64,000 nt of DNA, from assembly GCF_003590795.1 (NCBI RefSeq), contig NZ_QYUL01000001.1, positions 1,071,001-1,135,000 on the forward strand, read 5' to 3'. The notes under the pieces were generated by a model that worked only from the letters and a program-made list of their open reading frames with translations, was not told the origin of the DNA and did no database searches. Position numbers and translations under genes: made by a program. This document shows positions 18,583-28,773 of this stretch, in pieces. The DNA comes from Azospirillum cavernae (GTDB lineage: Bacteria; Pseudomonadota; Alphaproteobacteria; Azospirillales; Azospirillaceae). Within the stretch, counting starts at the first letter, position 1. Each line of letters begins with the position of its first letter.

Positions 18583-18671
18583 GGCGGGGCCTCCTGAACG
18601 GGCGCGGTGTGATCCGAACCCGCCGAGGATGCCCCGATATCCGTAAAAATAAAATGGTTTTGTTGCGGCGC

Positions 18672-18714
18672 AGCGTCAGCAAAAGGGCGTCGGCGGGCGC
18701 CCGCCGCTGACGCT
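18672..18714 (-). terminator. possible terminator hairpin after copZ
   Basis: AGCGTCAGC (18672-18680) pairs with GCTGACGCT (18706-18714), and an inner GGCGGGC/GCCCGCC stem can form within the loop. On the minus strand a short T run occurs inside the outer loop rather than after the stem. Position directly at the copZ stop codon suggests transcription termination, but the missing 3' T-tract keeps confidence low. Confidence 0.4.
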
Positions 18715-18917
18715 CAGGCCGCGCCGCCGAAATCGAAGCCCGCCGCCTCGACCGCCTGACGGACCGTGTCCGCCGGAACGTCGCCCTCGACCATCACCCG
18801 GCCCGCCGCCAGATCGACGGTGACGGCGGCGTTCGGGGCCGCCTTGACGATGGCGTTCGACACCGACCGGGCGCAGCCGCCGCAGGTCATTCCATCCACC
18901 TTGTATGAATCCGCCAT
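18714..18917 (-). CDS. heavy-metal-associated domain protein (CopZ-like)
   Basis: A single HMA domain of 67 residues with the copper-binding motif GMTCGGC (C12, C15) and the ferredoxin-like beta-alpha-beta pattern ending AVEAAGFDF. Such proteins chaperone Cu(I) to CopA-type ATPases. No copper ATPase or CueR-type regulator is nearby, so it works with a pump encoded elsewhere or as a lone scavenger. GGAG lies upstream of the ATG. Confidence 0.93.
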   Translation of the reverse strand: MADSYKVDGMTCGGCARSVSNAIVKAAPNAAVTVDLAAGRVMVEGDVPADTVRQAVEAAGFDFGGAA

Positions 18918-18953
18918 GCCCTGCTCTCCTGTTGAGGTTCCAAACGACCGCCG

Positions 18954-20108
18954 TCACCCGCCCGCGTGATGGGCGCGAACCACGGCGCTGACCGGAACCA
19001 GAATGAAGCCACGCTTTTGCACGTCCGGCAGCCAGGACGCCAGCGCTTCAAACGTCGCATCATGGGGATGGCCGATGGCGATGGCGAAGCCCTGCTTCTT
19101 GGCGACCTGCTCCAGCTTGGACAATTGCGCGCGGATCGCGCCGACCGCCGGGAAATTGTCGAGGAAGATGTCGCGCCCGGCGAAGGGCATTTTCAGCTCC
19201 TCCGCGATGCCAAGCCCGGCGCTGTGCGGCGTCGTCCTGCTGTCCAGCCACAGCAGGCCCCGGCGGTGCAACTCGGCCAGCACGGGGGCCAGCGCCGCCC
19301 GGTCGGCGGTGAAGCGGCTGCCCATGTGGTTGTTGACGCCGACATAGCCGTCGAAGCTGTCCAGCGCGGCGCGGAAACGCCGGATGATTTCGCCCTTGTC
19401 GAGCCGGACCAGCAGCGCGTCGGGTCCGGGGTCGGCGTCCACGCTCGGCTCCATCGGCATGTGGAGCATCAGCTCATGCCCGTTGGCGCGGGCGGCGTGG
19501 GTCTGGCCGGGCAGATCGCGGGCGTAGGGCAGCCAGGACAGGGTGAGCGGCCCCGGCAAACCCGCCATTTTGGTGGAGCGTTTGCGGTCCAGCCCCATGT
19601 CGTCGATGACCACGGCGATCACCGGCTTGCCCGGCGGCGTCGCCTTGCTGGGCAGCGCGTTGCGGCGCCACAGCGCGGCGTTGCCCGCCGGGGGCTGCAC
19701 CGGCGGCAAGGGCGCGACGACGCCGGGCGGCATCGGCGGCGGCAGCAGGGCGACGGCGCCCTTGCCCGGTTCCTCCATCGCCTCCGTCGCCATGCCGGGT
19801 TCCGGTTCGGTCGTGGGGTATGGCGGCTCCTCGGGCGACGCGGCGGCTGCTTGGACCGGAACCGGCGGTTTGACGGATGGCGCCACCGACGGCGGCGTCG
19901 GGTTGGGCGACGCGGCGGCGGTTGTCGGCTTGGCGGCCGGAACCGGCCTTGGCTCCGGCTGGCCCATCAGCCAGGACACGCCAAGGCCGATGGCGAACAC
20001 CACCGCGACGGCGGCCAACGCCAGCAGAACCGGATTGGCGGTGGACAACGACCATCCGGTCTTGGCAGTTTTGCGCGGCGCCTTGCGGGCCATGAGGGCG
20101 GAGTCCAT
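18954..20108 (-). CDS. divergent polysaccharide deacetylase family protein (YibQ-like)
   Basis: A 384-residue protein with a single N-terminal membrane anchor (about residues 25-45, NPVLLALAAVAVVFAIGL), a long Pro/Ala/Glu-rich linker (about 50-155) and a C-terminal divergent polysaccharide deacetylase domain. The domain starts PVIAVVIDDMGLD, contains MLHMPMEP and NNHMGS, and ends with FAIAIGHPH. The fold is that of NodB-type deacetylases, but substrate and activity are unproven. The domain faces the periplasm. The ATG choice (20108, or 20093) is uncertain because neither has a clear ribosome binding site. Confidence 0.85.
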   Translation of the reverse strand: MDSALMARKAPRKTAKTGWSLSTANPVLLALAAVAVVFAIGLGVSWLMGQPEPRPVPAAKPTTAAASPNPTPPSVAPSVKPPVPVQAAAASPEEPPYPTTEPEPGMATEAMEEPGKGAVALLPPPMPPGVVAPLPPVQPPAGNAALWRRNALPSKATPPGKPVIAVVIDDMGLDRKRSTKMAGLPGPLTLSWLPYARDLPGQTHAARANGHELMLHMPMEPSVDADPGPDALLVRLDKGEIIRRFRAALDSFDGYVGVNNHMGSRFTADRAALAPVLAELHRRGLLWLDSRTTPHSAGLGIAEELKMPFAGRDIFLDNFPAVGAIRAQLSKLEQVAKKQGFAIAIGHPHDATFEALASWLPDVQKRGFILVPVSAVVRAHHAGG

Positions 20109-20201
20109 CGCTGGTCGGAACGTCGCGGCAGAGTGGCGCCCGGTTGGCTTCGCCGCAATCGCCCATTCGCCGGAAACCCACGCTTCCCGGAGTCCATAGG
20201 A

Positions 20202-20657
20202 ATGCGCCTGCTTTTTGTCACCGCCGCGCTGGCTCTTGCGCTTGCCAGCCAGACCGCGACGGCGGCCACGGAAATCCACTGCCCGCCCAGCCTGCTGGTC
20301 CAGTCGCAGCCCGACGCGCCGACGGGCTGGTCGCCCTACCCCGGCAAGGACAGCCATGTCCTGAGCGGAATCACCCTGACCGAAGGCGACCGCGCCACCC
20401 AAATGGCCGCCGCCGCGCCCGCCACCCTGGCCCCGGATCGCGAGGTGCGGCGGGGCCGCTCGCTGATTCAGGTTTGGGAGTTTTCCGGGCCGCGCCGCGA
20501 GAACGTCTTCCTGCTCTGCCGCTACCGAAACACCCAGGCGACTCTGGCCGTCGATCTGCCGCGCAGCGTGCGCCGCTGCACCGTGACCCTGGAGTTGGAC
20601 GCGCGCGGCGAACGGGTGGAGGAGCCGAAAGCCCCGCTGCAAACCGACTGCCGTTGA
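20202..20657 (+). CDS. secreted STY0301-like protein
   Basis: A 151-residue exported protein of unknown function. The signal peptide is MRLLFVTAALALALASQTATA. The mature part has the pattern of the STY0301 family, with four cysteines (IHCPPS, LLCRY, RRCTV, QTDCR) likely forming disulphides, and short beta strands. AGG precedes the ATG. It is divergent from the deacetylase gene with about 90 bp between them. Confidence 0.65.
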   Translation: MRLLFVTAALALALASQTATAATEIHCPPSLLVQSQPDAPTGWSPYPGKDSHVLSGITLTEGDRATQMAAAAPATLAPDREVRRGRSLIQVWEFSGPRRENVFLLCRYRNTQATLAVDLPRSVRRCTVTLELDARGERVEEPKAPLQTDCR

Positions 20658-20674
20658 TCGAAGAGGCATTTTTC

Positions 20675-20779
20675 AACACGGATGAACACGGATCATATCG
20701 GATGAACACGGATCAAAATTTCTCTTCATCCGTGTTCATCCGTGGGCCGACGCCGTCGGCATCCGTGTTCATCCGTGTC
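20675..20779. repeat. fourfold CACGGATGAACACGGAT inverted repeat cluster
   Basis: The region carries two direct copies of the 15-17 bp word CGGATGAACACGGAT (20675-20692 and 20699-20713) followed by two inverted copies, ATCCGTGTTCATCCGTG (20726-20743 and 20760-20779). Each word is itself made of repeated CGGAT-type units. The direct and inverted halves can pair into a long hairpin. It lies in the gap between the STY0301-like gene and trpG and encodes no plausible protein. Confidence 0.85.
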
Positions 20780-20909
20780 AAAATCCTGTCTGCGAAACGC
20801 GGCCAACCGGATCGCAGCGCCCGCCAAGGCTGGAAATCCGTTTGTTCAGCCGTTAGGGTGGCGCAAGGTTGGAACGGGGCCGGAACGGCGAAGGCATAAG
20901 GCGACGCGC

Positions 20910-21503
20910 ATGCTGCTGCTCATCGACAATTACGACAGCTTTACCTACAACCTCGTCCATTATCTGGGCGAGTTGGGCGCCGACGTGCAGGTTCGCCGCA
21001 ACGACGCGCTGAGCGTGGACGACGCGCTGGCCCTGCGCCCGTCCGGCATCGTGCTGTCGCCCGGCCCCTGCGACCCCGATCAGGCTGGCATCTGCCTGCC
21101 CTTGATCGACGCGGCGGCCAAGGCCCGCATTCCGCTGATGGGCGTGTGTCTGGGCCATCAATCCATCGGGCAGGCCTTTGGCGGGCGGGTGATCCGCGCG
21201 CCGGTTCCGATGCATGGCAAGGTGGACAACATCCTTCACCAGGGGCGCGGCGTTCTGGCCGGTCTGCCCAGCCCGTTCCGCGCCACCCGGTATCACTCGT
21301 TGATCGTCGAGCGGTCAAGCCTGCCCGATTGCCTGGAGGTGACGGGGGAAACGGCGGACGGCCTCATCATGGCGCTGGCCCACCGCGATTTGCCGATCCA
21401 CGGCGTGCAGTTCCACCCGGAAAGCATCGAGAGCGAGCACGGCCATAAGATCCTCGGCAATTTCCTGGATCTGACCCGCCCCCGTCTGGAGAACGCGGCA
21501 TGA
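20910..21503 (+). CDS. trpG: anthranilate synthase component II (glutamine amidotransferase)
   Basis: A 197-residue class I glutamine amidotransferase with triad C80 (MGVCLGHQ), H169 and E171 (VQFHPES). It supplies ammonia to anthranilate synthase component I. PabA, for aminodeoxychorismate, has the same sequence style, and a dual-use protein is possible; the immediate trpD and trpC neighbours favour trpG. No component I gene is in the window. Its stop codon overlaps the trpD start (ATGA). Confidence 0.95.
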   Translation: MLLLIDNYDSFTYNLVHYLGELGADVQVRRNDALSVDDALALRPSGIVLSPGPCDPDQAGICLPLIDAAAKARIPLMGVCLGHQSIGQAFGGRVIRAPVPMHGKVDNILHQGRGVLAGLPSPFRATRYHSLIVERSSLPDCLEVTGETADGLIMALAHRDLPIHGVQFHPESIESEHGHKILGNFLDLTRPRLENAA

Positions 21504-22555
21504 GCGCGCCCAGCGGCCACGGCGGCGACATCGCCGACATGAAATCTATCCTGGCCCGCGTCGCCTCCGGCGCGACGCTGACCGAGGAGCAGGCGGGGTT
21601 GGCCTTCGACATCATCATGTCGGGCAACGCCACGCCGTCGCAGATGGGCGGTTTCCTGATGGCGCTGCGCGTGCGCGGCGAAACGGTGGACGAGATCACC
21701 GGCGCCGCCCGCGTCATGCGCGGCAAGGCCATCGCGGTGGACGCGCCGCCCGGCGCCATCGACACCTGCGGCACCGGCGGCGACGGGGCCAGCACCTACA
21801 ACATCTCCACCGCCGCCGCCATCGTGGTGTCGGCCTGCGGAATCCCGGTGGCCAAGCACGGCAACCGCGCCATCTCCTCCAAATCCGGCGCGGCGGACGT
21901 GCTGAGCGCGCTGGGCGTCAATCTGGATTGCGACCTGTCGCTGGTCCGCAAGGCGCTGTGGGAGGCGGGGATCGCCTTTCTGATGGCCCCGCGCCATCAT
22001 CTGGCGATGCGCAACGTCGGGCCGACGCGGGTCGAGCTTGGCACCCGCACCATCTTCAACCTGATGGGTCCGCTGTCCAACCCGGCGACCGCCAAGCGCC
22101 AGTTGCTCGGCGTCTTCGCCAAGCAATGGGTGGAGCCGCTGGCCCAGGTGCTCAAGCGTTTGGGGTCGGACGCCGCCTGGGTCGTCCATGGCTCCGACGG
22201 GTTGGACGAGATCACCACCACCGGCCCCAGCACGGTCGCCCAGTTGATGGACGGGATCGTCACCGTGTTCGAGGTCACGCCGGAGGACGCCGGGCTTCCC
22301 CGCGCCAGCCTGGACGATCTGCGCGGCGGCGACGCCCAGACCAACGCGGCGGCGATCCACGCTTTGTTCGACGGCGTGCGCAGCCCCTACCGCGACATCG
22401 TTCTGCTGAACGCCGCCGCCTCCCTGCTGGTGGCGGGCAAGGCGGCGACGCTGACGGACGGCGTCGCGCTGGCCGCCGAGGCCATCGACAGCGGCGGCGC
22501 GCGCGACCGGCTGCGCCGCCTGATCGCCATCACCAACGAGGCTGTTTCGGCATGA
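21500..22555 (+). CDS. trpD: anthranilate phosphoribosyltransferase
   Basis: A 351-residue enzyme that joins anthranilate to PRPP in tryptophan synthesis. The PRPP-binding loop is [26 protein letters not shown] and [16 protein letters not shown] are family landmarks. It overlaps trpG by 4 bp and trpC by 4 bp (both ATGA), so the three genes are translationally coupled. Confidence 0.98.
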   Translation: MSAPSGHGGDIADMKSILARVASGATLTEEQAGLAFDIIMSGNATPSQMGGFLMALRVRGETVDEITGAARVMRGKAIAVDAPPGAIDTCGTGGDGASTYNISTAAAIVVSACGIPVAKHGNRAISSKSGAADVLSALGVNLDCDLSLVRKALWEAGIAFLMAPRHHLAMRNVGPTRVELGTRTIFNLMGPLSNPATAKRQLLGVFAKQWVEPLAQVLKRLGSDAAWVVHGSDGLDEITTTGPSTVAQLMDGIVTVFEVTPEDAGLPRASLDDLRGGDAQTNAAAIHALFDGVRSPYRDIVLLNAAASLLVAGKAATLTDGVALAAEAIDSGGARDRLRRLIAITNEAVSA

Positions 22556-23346
22556 GCGACGTTCTCGACCGCATCAACGCTGACAAGCGCGCCCTGGTCG
22601 CCGCCCGCAAGGCCGCCCGCCCGCTGGCGCAGGTGGAAGAGGCGGCGCGCGCCGCCGATCCGACGCGCGGCTTCATCAACGCCCTGCGCGGCGCGGTGGC
22701 GAGCGGGCGGTACGGCCTGATCGCCGAAATCAAGAAGGCCAGCCCGTCCAAGGGCTTGATCCGCGCCGATTTCGATCCGCCCGCGCTGGCGCAAGCCTAC
22801 CGCGACGGCGGGGCGACCTGCCTGTCGGTGCTGACCGACGAACCCTATTTCCAGGGCAAGGACGATTATCTCGTCGCCGCCCGCGCCGCCGTCGATCTGC
22901 CGGTGCTGCGCAAGGATTTCATGGTCGATCCCTATCAGATCGTCGAGGCCCGCGCGCTGGGCGCCGACGCCATCCTCATCATCATGGCCTCGCTGTCCGA
23001 CGCGCAGGCCGCCGAGATCGAGGATTCCGCCATAGGCCAAGGGTTGGACGTGCTGGTCGAGGTTCACAACCGCGCGGAGCTGGACCGCGCGCTGGCGCTG
23101 AAAACCCCGCTGCTGGGCGTCAACAACCGGAATCTGAAGACGTTGGCGGTGGACATCGCGACGACGGAGGAGTTGGCCGCCAACGTCCCCGCCGACCGCA
23201 TTCTGGTGGCGGAAAGCGGCCTCTACAGCCCGGCGGATCTGGCGCGGATGGCGGCGGTCGGCGCGCGCTGTTTCCTGGTCGGCGAATCGCTGATGCGGCA
23301 GGCCGACGTCGCCGCCGCGACCCGCGCCCTGCTGGCCCAGGAGTAA
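22552..23346 (+). CDS. trpC: indole-3-glycerol phosphate synthase
   Basis: A 264-residue TIM-barrel enzyme that cyclises the product of phosphoribosylanthranilate isomerase to indole glycerol phosphate. [12 protein letters not shown] carries the catalytic lysine region, [12 protein letters not shown] the second lysine, and [10 protein letters not shown] and LVAESGL the phosphate site. It is not fused to trpF. It is cotranscribed with trpD and followed after 4 bp by an acetyltransferase gene. Confidence 0.98.
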   Translation: MSDVLDRINADKRALVAARKAARPLAQVEEAARAADPTRGFINALRGAVASGRYGLIAEIKKASPSKGLIRADFDPPALAQAYRDGGATCLSVLTDEPYFQGKDDYLVAARAAVDLPVLRKDFMVDPYQIVEARALGADAILIIMASLSDAQAAEIEDSAIGQGLDVLVEVHNRAELDRALALKTPLLGVNNRNLKTLAVDIATTEELAANVPADRILVAESGLYSPADLARMAAVGARCFLVGESLMRQADVAAATRALLAQE

Positions 23347-23350
23347 GCCG

Positions 23351-23854
23351 ATGCCGGACCGCGCCGCCACCCTCAGCGCCGCCCCATCCGCCGCCGCCCC
23401 CGTCCTCGTCATCGAACGGGAAAGCCCCCGGCAGCTTGAGGCGGTGGCTCTTGTCGCGGCGCTGGACGCCTATCTCAAGGAACGCTACGCCGACGAGGCG
23501 TGCCATCTGCTCGACATTGAGTCGCTGGCGGCGGACGACGTTCGCTTTTTCCTGGCCCGCCGGGATGGGGCGGCGGTCGGCTGCGCCGCCCTGCGCGTCG
23601 ATCCGTCGGGCTATGGCGAGGTCAAGCGCATGTTCGTGACGCCGCAGGCGCGCGGCGGGCGGATCGGCAAAGCTTTGCTCGACCGTGTGGCCGAACAGGC
23701 CCGCGCCGAGGGGGTGAGCGCGCTTCTTCTGGAAACCGGCGTCCATCAGCCCGAAGCCGTGGCGCTCTACCGCAAGGCCGGTTTCGTCACGCGCGGCCCC
23801 TACGCCAATTACCCCGACCTCCCCGAAAGCCTGTTCATGGAGCGCCCGCTGTGA
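23351..23854 (+). CDS. GNAT family N-acetyltransferase
   Basis: A 167-residue GNAT protein. The acetyl-CoA-binding motif A is seen as [19 protein letters not shown] and motif B as [18 protein letters not shown]. The substrate is unknown. It sits between trpC (4-bp gap) and moaC (4-bp GTGA overlap), so it is embedded in the operon, but nothing links it functionally to tryptophan or molybdenum cofactor synthesis. Confidence 0.92.
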   Translation: MPDRAATLSAAPSAAAPVLVIERESPRQLEAVALVAALDAYLKERYADEACHLLDIESLAADDVRFFLARRDGAAVGCAALRVDPSGYGEVKRMFVTPQARGGRIGKALLDRVAEQARAEGVSALLLETGVHQPEAVALYRKAGFVTRGPYANYPDLPESLFMERPL

Positions 23855-24360
23855 GCGGCTTCACCCATTTCGACGCCGAGGGGCGGGCCGTGATGGTCGA
23901 CGTCTCCGACAAGGCGGACACCGAACGGACGGCGACCGCCGCCGCTGTCGTGCGGATGCGGCCGGAGACGCTGCGGCTGATACTGGACGGCGGCGTCAAG
24001 AAGGGCGACGTCCTGTCGGTCGCCCGGCTGGCGGGCATCATGGGGGCGAAGCGCACGCCGGACCTGATCCCGCTGTGCCACCCGCTGGCCCTGACCTCCG
24101 TCAAGGTCGATCTGCGTTGCGACCCCGAGCGCGACGCGGTGGACGTCACCGCGACCTGCAAGCTGAAGGGGCAAACCGGCGTGGAGATGGAGGCGTTGAC
24201 CGCCGTCACCATCGCCGCCCTGACCGTCTATGACATGTGCAAGGCGGTGGATCGCGGCATGACCATCACGGACGTCCGTCTGCTCCACAAGGCGGGCGGC
24301 AAGAGCGGCGTCTGGAGCGCCCACAATGACGCTGTCGGTCGCGATGCTGTCGGTCGCTGA
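23851..24360 (+). CDS. moaC: cyclic pyranopterin monophosphate synthase
   Basis: MoaC (169 residues) turns the MoaA product 3',8-cyclo-GTP into cyclic pyranopterin monophosphate for molybdenum cofactor. Family marks are MVDVSDK near the N-terminus, [20 protein letters not shown] and VYDMCKAVD. It begins with GTG overlapping the upstream acetyltransferase stop; GGAG precedes. Its 3' end overlaps moeA by 35 bp. The tail [10 protein letters not shown] is a short in-frame duplication. Confidence 0.97.
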   Translation: MSGFTHFDAEGRAVMVDVSDKADTERTATAAAVVRMRPETLRLILDGGVKKGDVLSVARLAGIMGAKRTPDLIPLCHPLALTSVKVDLRCDPERDAVDVTATCKLKGQTGVEMEALTAVTIAALTVYDMCKAVDRGMTITDVRLLHKAGGKSGVWSAHNDAVGRDAVGR

Positions 24361-25573
24361 GGCGCGCGCCCGCATCCTGTCCGCCTTTTCCGCCCTTCCG
24401 GCGGAAACCATCGCTCTGCCCGACGCGCTGGGCCGCGTGCTGGCCGAACCCGTCGTCGCCCGGCTGACCCAACCACCCTTCGACGCCGCCGCGATGGATG
24501 GCTGGGCGGTGCGCGCCGCCGACGTCGCCAAGGCCGATCCCGCCCACCCGGTGCCCTTGCGCCGCATCGGCGAATCCGCTGCCGGACACGCCTTTTCCGG
24601 CATTGTCCGCGCGGGGGAGGCCGTGCGCATCTTCACCGGCGCGCCGCTGCCCGGCGGGGCCAACGCCGTGGTGATGCAGGAGGATTGCGAGGCCGACGAG
24701 ACGATTGTCCGGGTTGGCCGGGCCGTCGCCGCCGGGCGCCACATCCGTCCGGCTGGATTCGATTTCGCCGAACGGCAGGAGCTGCTGCCCGCCGGGCGGC
24801 GGCTGACCGCGCGCGACGTCGCGCTCGCCGCCGGGGCCAACGTGCCGTGGCTCAGCGTGCGGCGGCGTCCGCGCGTCGCCGTGCTGGCGACCGGCGATGA
24901 AATCGCCCTGCCCGGCGATCCCTTGGGGCCGAGCCAGATCGTCAGCACCAACGCGCTGGGCCTCTGCGCCCTGGTCGCCACGCAGGGCGGCGTCGCCCAC
25001 AATCTGGGCATCGCCCGCGACACCGCCGACAGCGTCGCCGCCATGGCCGCCGGAGCGGTCGGCTGCGATCTTCTGGTGACGACCGGCGGCGCGGCGCAGG
25101 GCGATTATGACCTTGTGCGCGACGTGCTGACCGACAATGGCGTGGCGCTGGACGTCCACACCATCGCCATGCGGCCCGGCAAGGCGCTGATGTTCGGGCG
25201 GGCCGGAGCCGTGCCGCTGCTGGGCTTGCCCGGCAACCCGGTCTCCACCGGCGTGACCGCCGTGCTGTTCCTGCGGCCCATTTTGCGGGTTCTGCAAGGG
25301 CTGCCGCCGGACGAGACGCAGGGACCGCAGCGCGCCCGCCTCGCCACCGCCTTGAAGGCCAACGACCGGCGCGAGGATTATCTGCGCGCCGCCCTGTCCA
25401 CCGACGCCGACGGCGCGCTGGTCGCCACGCCCTTTTCCCGGCAGGACAGCGCCATCACCTCGCTCTACGCCCAGGCCGATTGCCTGATCGTCCGCCCGGC
25501 CCACGCCCCGGCGGCGGCGGCGGGGGAGATGGTGGGGATCGTTCCGCTGTCGGGCGGCGCGCTCAACCTGTAG
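24326..25573 (+). CDS. moeA: molybdopterin molybdenumtransferase
   Basis: A 415-residue protein that inserts molybdate into adenylated molybdopterin. [14 protein letters not shown] is the N-terminal hallmark, [15 protein letters not shown] the MPT-binding motif of the central domain, and LPGNPVST follows it; a C-terminal beta domain completes it. ATG 24326 has GGAG 8 bp upstream; ATG 24344 is a possible shorter start. The 35-bp overlap with moaC indicates translational coupling. It is the last gene before the independently regulated lexA. Confidence 0.97.
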   Translation: MTLSVAMLSVAEARARILSAFSALPAETIALPDALGRVLAEPVVARLTQPPFDAAAMDGWAVRAADVAKADPAHPVPLRRIGESAAGHAFSGIVRAGEAVRIFTGAPLPGGANAVVMQEDCEADETIVRVGRAVAAGRHIRPAGFDFAERQELLPAGRRLTARDVALAAGANVPWLSVRRRPRVAVLATGDEIALPGDPLGPSQIVSTNALGLCALVATQGGVAHNLGIARDTADSVAAMAAGAVGCDLLVTTGGAAQGDYDLVRDVLTDNGVALDVHTIAMRPGKALMFGRAGAVPLLGLPGNPVSTGVTAVLFLRPILRVLQGLPPDETQGPQRARLATALKANDRREDYLRAALSTDADGALVATPFSRQDSAITSLYAQADCLIVRPAHAPAAAAGEMVGIVPLSGGALNL

Positions 25574-25618
25574 CCGGTAAAACTCTCCCAACGTTCGGTT
25601 ATACGGCGTTGAGACCTC

Positions 25619-25647
25619 TTGACGTTCTGCGGGAACCAAACTAGAAC
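25619..25647 (+). promoter_or_regulatory. lexA promoter with alphaproteobacterial SOS box
   Basis: GAAC-CAAACTA-GAAC at 25633-25647 is a perfect alphaproteobacterial LexA box (GAAC-N7-GAAC, the complement of GTTC-N7-GTTC). It lies between a -35 TTGACG (25619-25624) and a -10 TAGAAC (25642-25647, spacing 17) and covers the -10, so bound LexA would exclude RNA polymerase. This is the expected autoregulatory arrangement, 59 bp upstream of the lexA start. Confidence 0.9.
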
Positions 25648-25705
25648 ATAAGCTAACGTTTTGCTTTTGTTCTATCAATGGTTTGGCGACCGCCGGGAGG
25701 CACCA

Positions 25706-26413
25706 ATGCTCACGCGCAAGCAGCATGAATTGCTGCTGTTCATCCACGAGCGTCTCGGCCAGGGCGGGGTGTCGCCCTCTTTCGATGAAATGAAGGACGC
25801 GCTTGGGCTGAAATCGAAATCAGGCATCCACCGTCTGATCACCGGCCTGGAAGAACGCGGATTCATCCGCCGCCTGCCCCACCGCGCCCGCGCGCTGGAA
25901 GTTCTGCGGATGCCCGAAGGGGCGGAAGCCGCGCGGGCCAAACAGGCGGCGCGCGCCAAGTTCCAACCCAACGTCATCCGGGCCGATTTCGCCTTCAGCG
26001 GGCGCGAGGTCGCCTCGGCTCCGGCGGCGGAAACCGTTCAGTTGCCGCTCTATGGCCGGATCGCCGCCGGAACGCCGATCGAGGCGTTGCACGGCCATTC
26101 CGCCTTCGTCGACATTCCGGCGACCATGCTCAGCCCCGGCGATCATTACGCGCTGGAAGTCTCCGGCGATTCGATGGTCGAGGCGGGCATTCTCGACCAT
26201 GACACCGTGGTCATCCAACGCTGCGACACGGCGGAAAACGGAACCATCGTCGTCGCGCTGGTCGATGACGGCGAGGTGACGTTGAAGCGCCTGCGCCGCA
26301 AGGGCAACACCATCGCCCTGGAACCCGCCAACGCCGCCTATGAAACCCGCATCTTCGGCGCGGATCGCGTGCGCGTTCAGGGCAAGCTGGTCGGTCTGGT
26401 CCGCAAATACTGA
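25706..26413 (+). CDS. lexA: LexA repressor
   Basis: A 235-residue SOS repressor. The N-terminal winged helix (residues 1-65, starting [13 protein letters not shown]) binds DNA. The C-terminal S24 peptidase domain cleaves itself at A121-G122 with S156 (SGDSM) and K194 when RecA filaments form. The start at 25706 has a strong GGGAGG. The promoter carries its own SOS box, so expression rises on DNA damage. Length and motif positions are normal for alphaproteobacterial LexA. Confidence 0.98.
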   Translation: MLTRKQHELLLFIHERLGQGGVSPSFDEMKDALGLKSKSGIHRLITGLEERGFIRRLPHRARALEVLRMPEGAEAARAKQAARAKFQPNVIRADFAFSGREVASAPAAETVQLPLYGRIAAGTPIEALHGHSAFVDIPATMLSPGDHYALEVSGDSMVEAGILDHDTVVIQRCDTAENGTIVVALVDDGEVTLKRLRRKGNTIALEPANAAYETRIFGADRVRVQGKLVGLVRKY

Positions 26414-26417
26414 ACGG

Positions 26418-28664
26418 TCAGTCGCGCGGCGCCCCAGACGGCAAAACTGGACGGGGAGGAACGCTTCCCGTCCAGGGACGATCCCCGCGCCGGTCGCGCA
26501 CGCTGTCCACCCGAACGCCGCCCGCCTCCAGATAGAGCGCGTGGGCGCCCTCCCGCCGCAAGCGCCAACGGTCAATGACCAAGGGCGCCCGGCAGGCCCG
26601 CGCCGACACCGGACCAATCAGCGCGTCAACCGCCCCGCAATCCTCGTCCAGCGCGTCGGGCAGGCGGATGAAGGAGACGGTGCGACCATGGGCGCGGTAG
26701 AGGCAGCCCAGCGCGTCGCAGGCCAGCCGGTCATCCACCCCGCGCCCGCTGAGCGGCCAGGGCGCCGCCGCTTGCGGCTCGCCATCGCGCTGCAACCAGC
26801 TTTCGCCGGTGCGCCCCTCCGCCTTCGCCGACAGGCTAAGACGGCCCGACGCCGCGCGCACGCCCATCAGCTTGCCATCGCCCGACACCAGAATGTCGGG
26901 GCGTTGGACCAAGGCCGGAGTCGCCAAGCCGCCGATCACGGCGATCAACCCCACCCAGCGCCAGGGCCGCGTCCAGGCGCACAGCCAAATCCCCCCCAAC
27001 ACCACCGCCATGAAGCCGCCCGCCGACATCGCCGGAACGGTGATGGACGACCAGGGCAAGCCCGCGAAAAACACGGCGGTCGCGATCACCGCGCGGTCGC
27101 CCCAATTCATCGCGATCAACGCCGGGGCTTCCAGCCCAAAGGGCAACAGCGCGTAGGCGATCAGGCTCCACGGCATCACCCAGAAGGAGGTGATGGGGAT
27201 GGCGATCATGTTGGACAGCACGCCGTAAAAAGCGATCTGCTGAAAATGGAACAGCGAAAAGGGCAAGGTCGCCAGCGTGGCGATGACGCTGGTCAGCACG
27301 ATGCCGCCAACGTAGAGAACCGATCTGCCGAACCAGCCGAAGCCGCGCCGCCAGACCGCCAGCGGCTCGCTGATTCGCTCGAACGCCGCGATCAACGCGA
27401 CGACCGCCGCGAAGGACATCTGAAAGCTGGGGCCGAGCATCCCTTCGGGATCCATCGCCGTGGTGGCGATTCCGGCGAAGGCGACCAGACGCATGCTCAA
27501 CGGGTCGCGGTCCAGCATCACCGCGCCCATAATCATGCCGGTCATCAGAACCGAGCGCACCGTCGGCAGCGGCGCGCCGACCAACAGGGTGTAGGCCAGC
27601 GCCGACAGGATGCCGAACAGCGCGGCGATCTTCTTGATCGGCCAGCGCAGCGCGATCCAGGGCGACAGCGCCAGCAGGGCGCGCACCACGTAAAAGAGAA
27701 TCCCCGCCGCGATGCCGACATGCAGGCCGGAAATCGACAGCAGATGGGCCAGACCGCTGAAGCGGAAAGCGTCCATCGTCGCGTCGGGAATGGCGAACTC
27801 CTCGCCGTTCAGCAGGGCGGCGGTGACGCTGGCCTCGACCGGATCGGCGATGGTCGCCGCCACCCGCTGCGCGATGTAGCCGCGCGCCTGCTCGAACCAG
27901 ATCGATGTTTGCGACCAGCCGGTGACGGGCGGCGCGTCGAGAATCTCCGGCGAGCCGACCGAAAAGCCGGTGGCCCCCAGCCCCATGAAATAGGCGCGGC
28001 GCTGGAAGTCGAAGGCTCCCGGCTCGGCAGGCGGCGGCGGCGGCGACAGGGTGGCGCGCAGCCGGACCATCGCGCCGGGCGCAGGCGGCGCGTGTTTGTC
28101 CGAAATGCGGATGCGGACGGCCTTCGGCGTTTCCTCCGGCTTCAGCTTGCTGACCACCGGATCGCGCAGGGTCAGGCGCAAGGCGCCGGGCCGCCGCTCC
28201 ACCGCCATCACCCGGCCCGTGACCACCGCCGATCCCAATTCCCGCGACAGGATCGGCGCGGCGACCCGCGCCGCTTCGCCCTGCGCCACCAGAAAACCGG
28301 CGGCGACGACCAACAGCCCAAGCCCGACCAGCAGCCCGGCCAACCAGCGGCGCAGCCCCAGCATCAGAAGCGCCGCCGCGCCGACCGCCGCCAGCCCAAC
28401 CCACCAGGGCGGCTCAAATCGCAGACCGAAATACAGCGCCGCGCCGCCGCCAAAGCCGACCGGGATCCACAAGACCCAGCGTTCCCGCTCCGCCGCCAAC
28501 TCGCCGACCAGCCACGCCCAGCCCCACAGGACGGGCGACAGCCAGCGCCACCAGCCCGACGACCCAAAGGCCGCCGCCGCCCCCTCCTCCCAATCCTCGT
28601 TGAACGCGCCGTCGCGTTCCGCCGGGCGCTCCGTCACCGCCGCCACAATCCTTTTGACGCCCAT
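26418..28664 (-). CDS. comEC: ComEC/Rec2 family DNA-uptake channel protein
   Basis: A 748-residue polytopic membrane protein. A DUF4131-type N-terminal OB region (about 100-265) precedes the competence core, recognised by [17 protein letters not shown] and then [10 protein letters not shown]. About ten membrane helices follow. The C-terminal 180 residues lack the HxHxDH metal site of the metallo-beta-lactamase-like domain present in many ComEC proteins. Family members conduct single-stranded DNA across the inner membrane. No other competence genes are in the window. It converges with lexA and is divergent from gltX. Confidence 0.93.
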   Translation of the reverse strand: MGVKRIVAAVTERPAERDGAFNEDWEEGAAAAFGSSGWWRWLSPVLWGWAWLVGELAAERERWVLWIPVGFGGGAALYFGLRFEPPWWVGLAAVGAAALLMLGLRRWLAGLLVGLGLLVVAAGFLVAQGEAARVAAPILSRELGSAVVTGRVMAVERRPGALRLTLRDPVVSKLKPEETPKAVRIRISDKHAPPAPGAMVRLRATLSPPPPPAEPGAFDFQRRAYFMGLGATGFSVGSPEILDAPPVTGWSQTSIWFEQARGYIAQRVAATIADPVEASVTAALLNGEEFAIPDATMDAFRFSGLAHLLSISGLHVGIAAGILFYVVRALLALSPWIALRWPIKKIAALFGILSALAYTLLVGAPLPTVRSVLMTGMIMGAVMLDRDPLSMRLVAFAGIATTAMDPEGMLGPSFQMSFAAVVALIAAFERISEPLAVWRRGFGWFGRSVLYVGGIVLTSVIATLATLPFSLFHFQQIAFYGVLSNMIAIPITSFWVMPWSLIAYALLPFGLEAPALIAMNWGDRAVIATAVFFAGLPWSSITVPAMSAGGFMAVVLGGIWLCAWTRPWRWVGLIAVIGGLATPALVQRPDILVSGDGKLMGVRAASGRLSLSAKAEGRTGESWLQRDGEPQAAAPWPLSGRGVDDRLACDALGCLYRAHGRTVSFIRLPDALDEDCGAVDALIGPVSARACRAPLVIDRWRLRREGAHALYLEAGGVRVDSVRDRRGDRPWTGSVPPRPVLPSGAPRD

Positions 28665-28773
28665 GCGCTCATGGCATTGCCCCGGAACCGGATGGCTGTG
28701 TTACACAACGCGGACGCGCCCCGCGCGCTTCCCGTTGCATTGTAGCAGCGCCGAACCCGGAATTGAGACACCG

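Noticed and set aside
26340..28745. Very long open frame (about 800 codons) opposite comEC
   Set aside because: Arg/Gln/His-rich composition typical of the antisense frame of a GC-rich gene; comEC on the other strand has clear domains and membrane helices.
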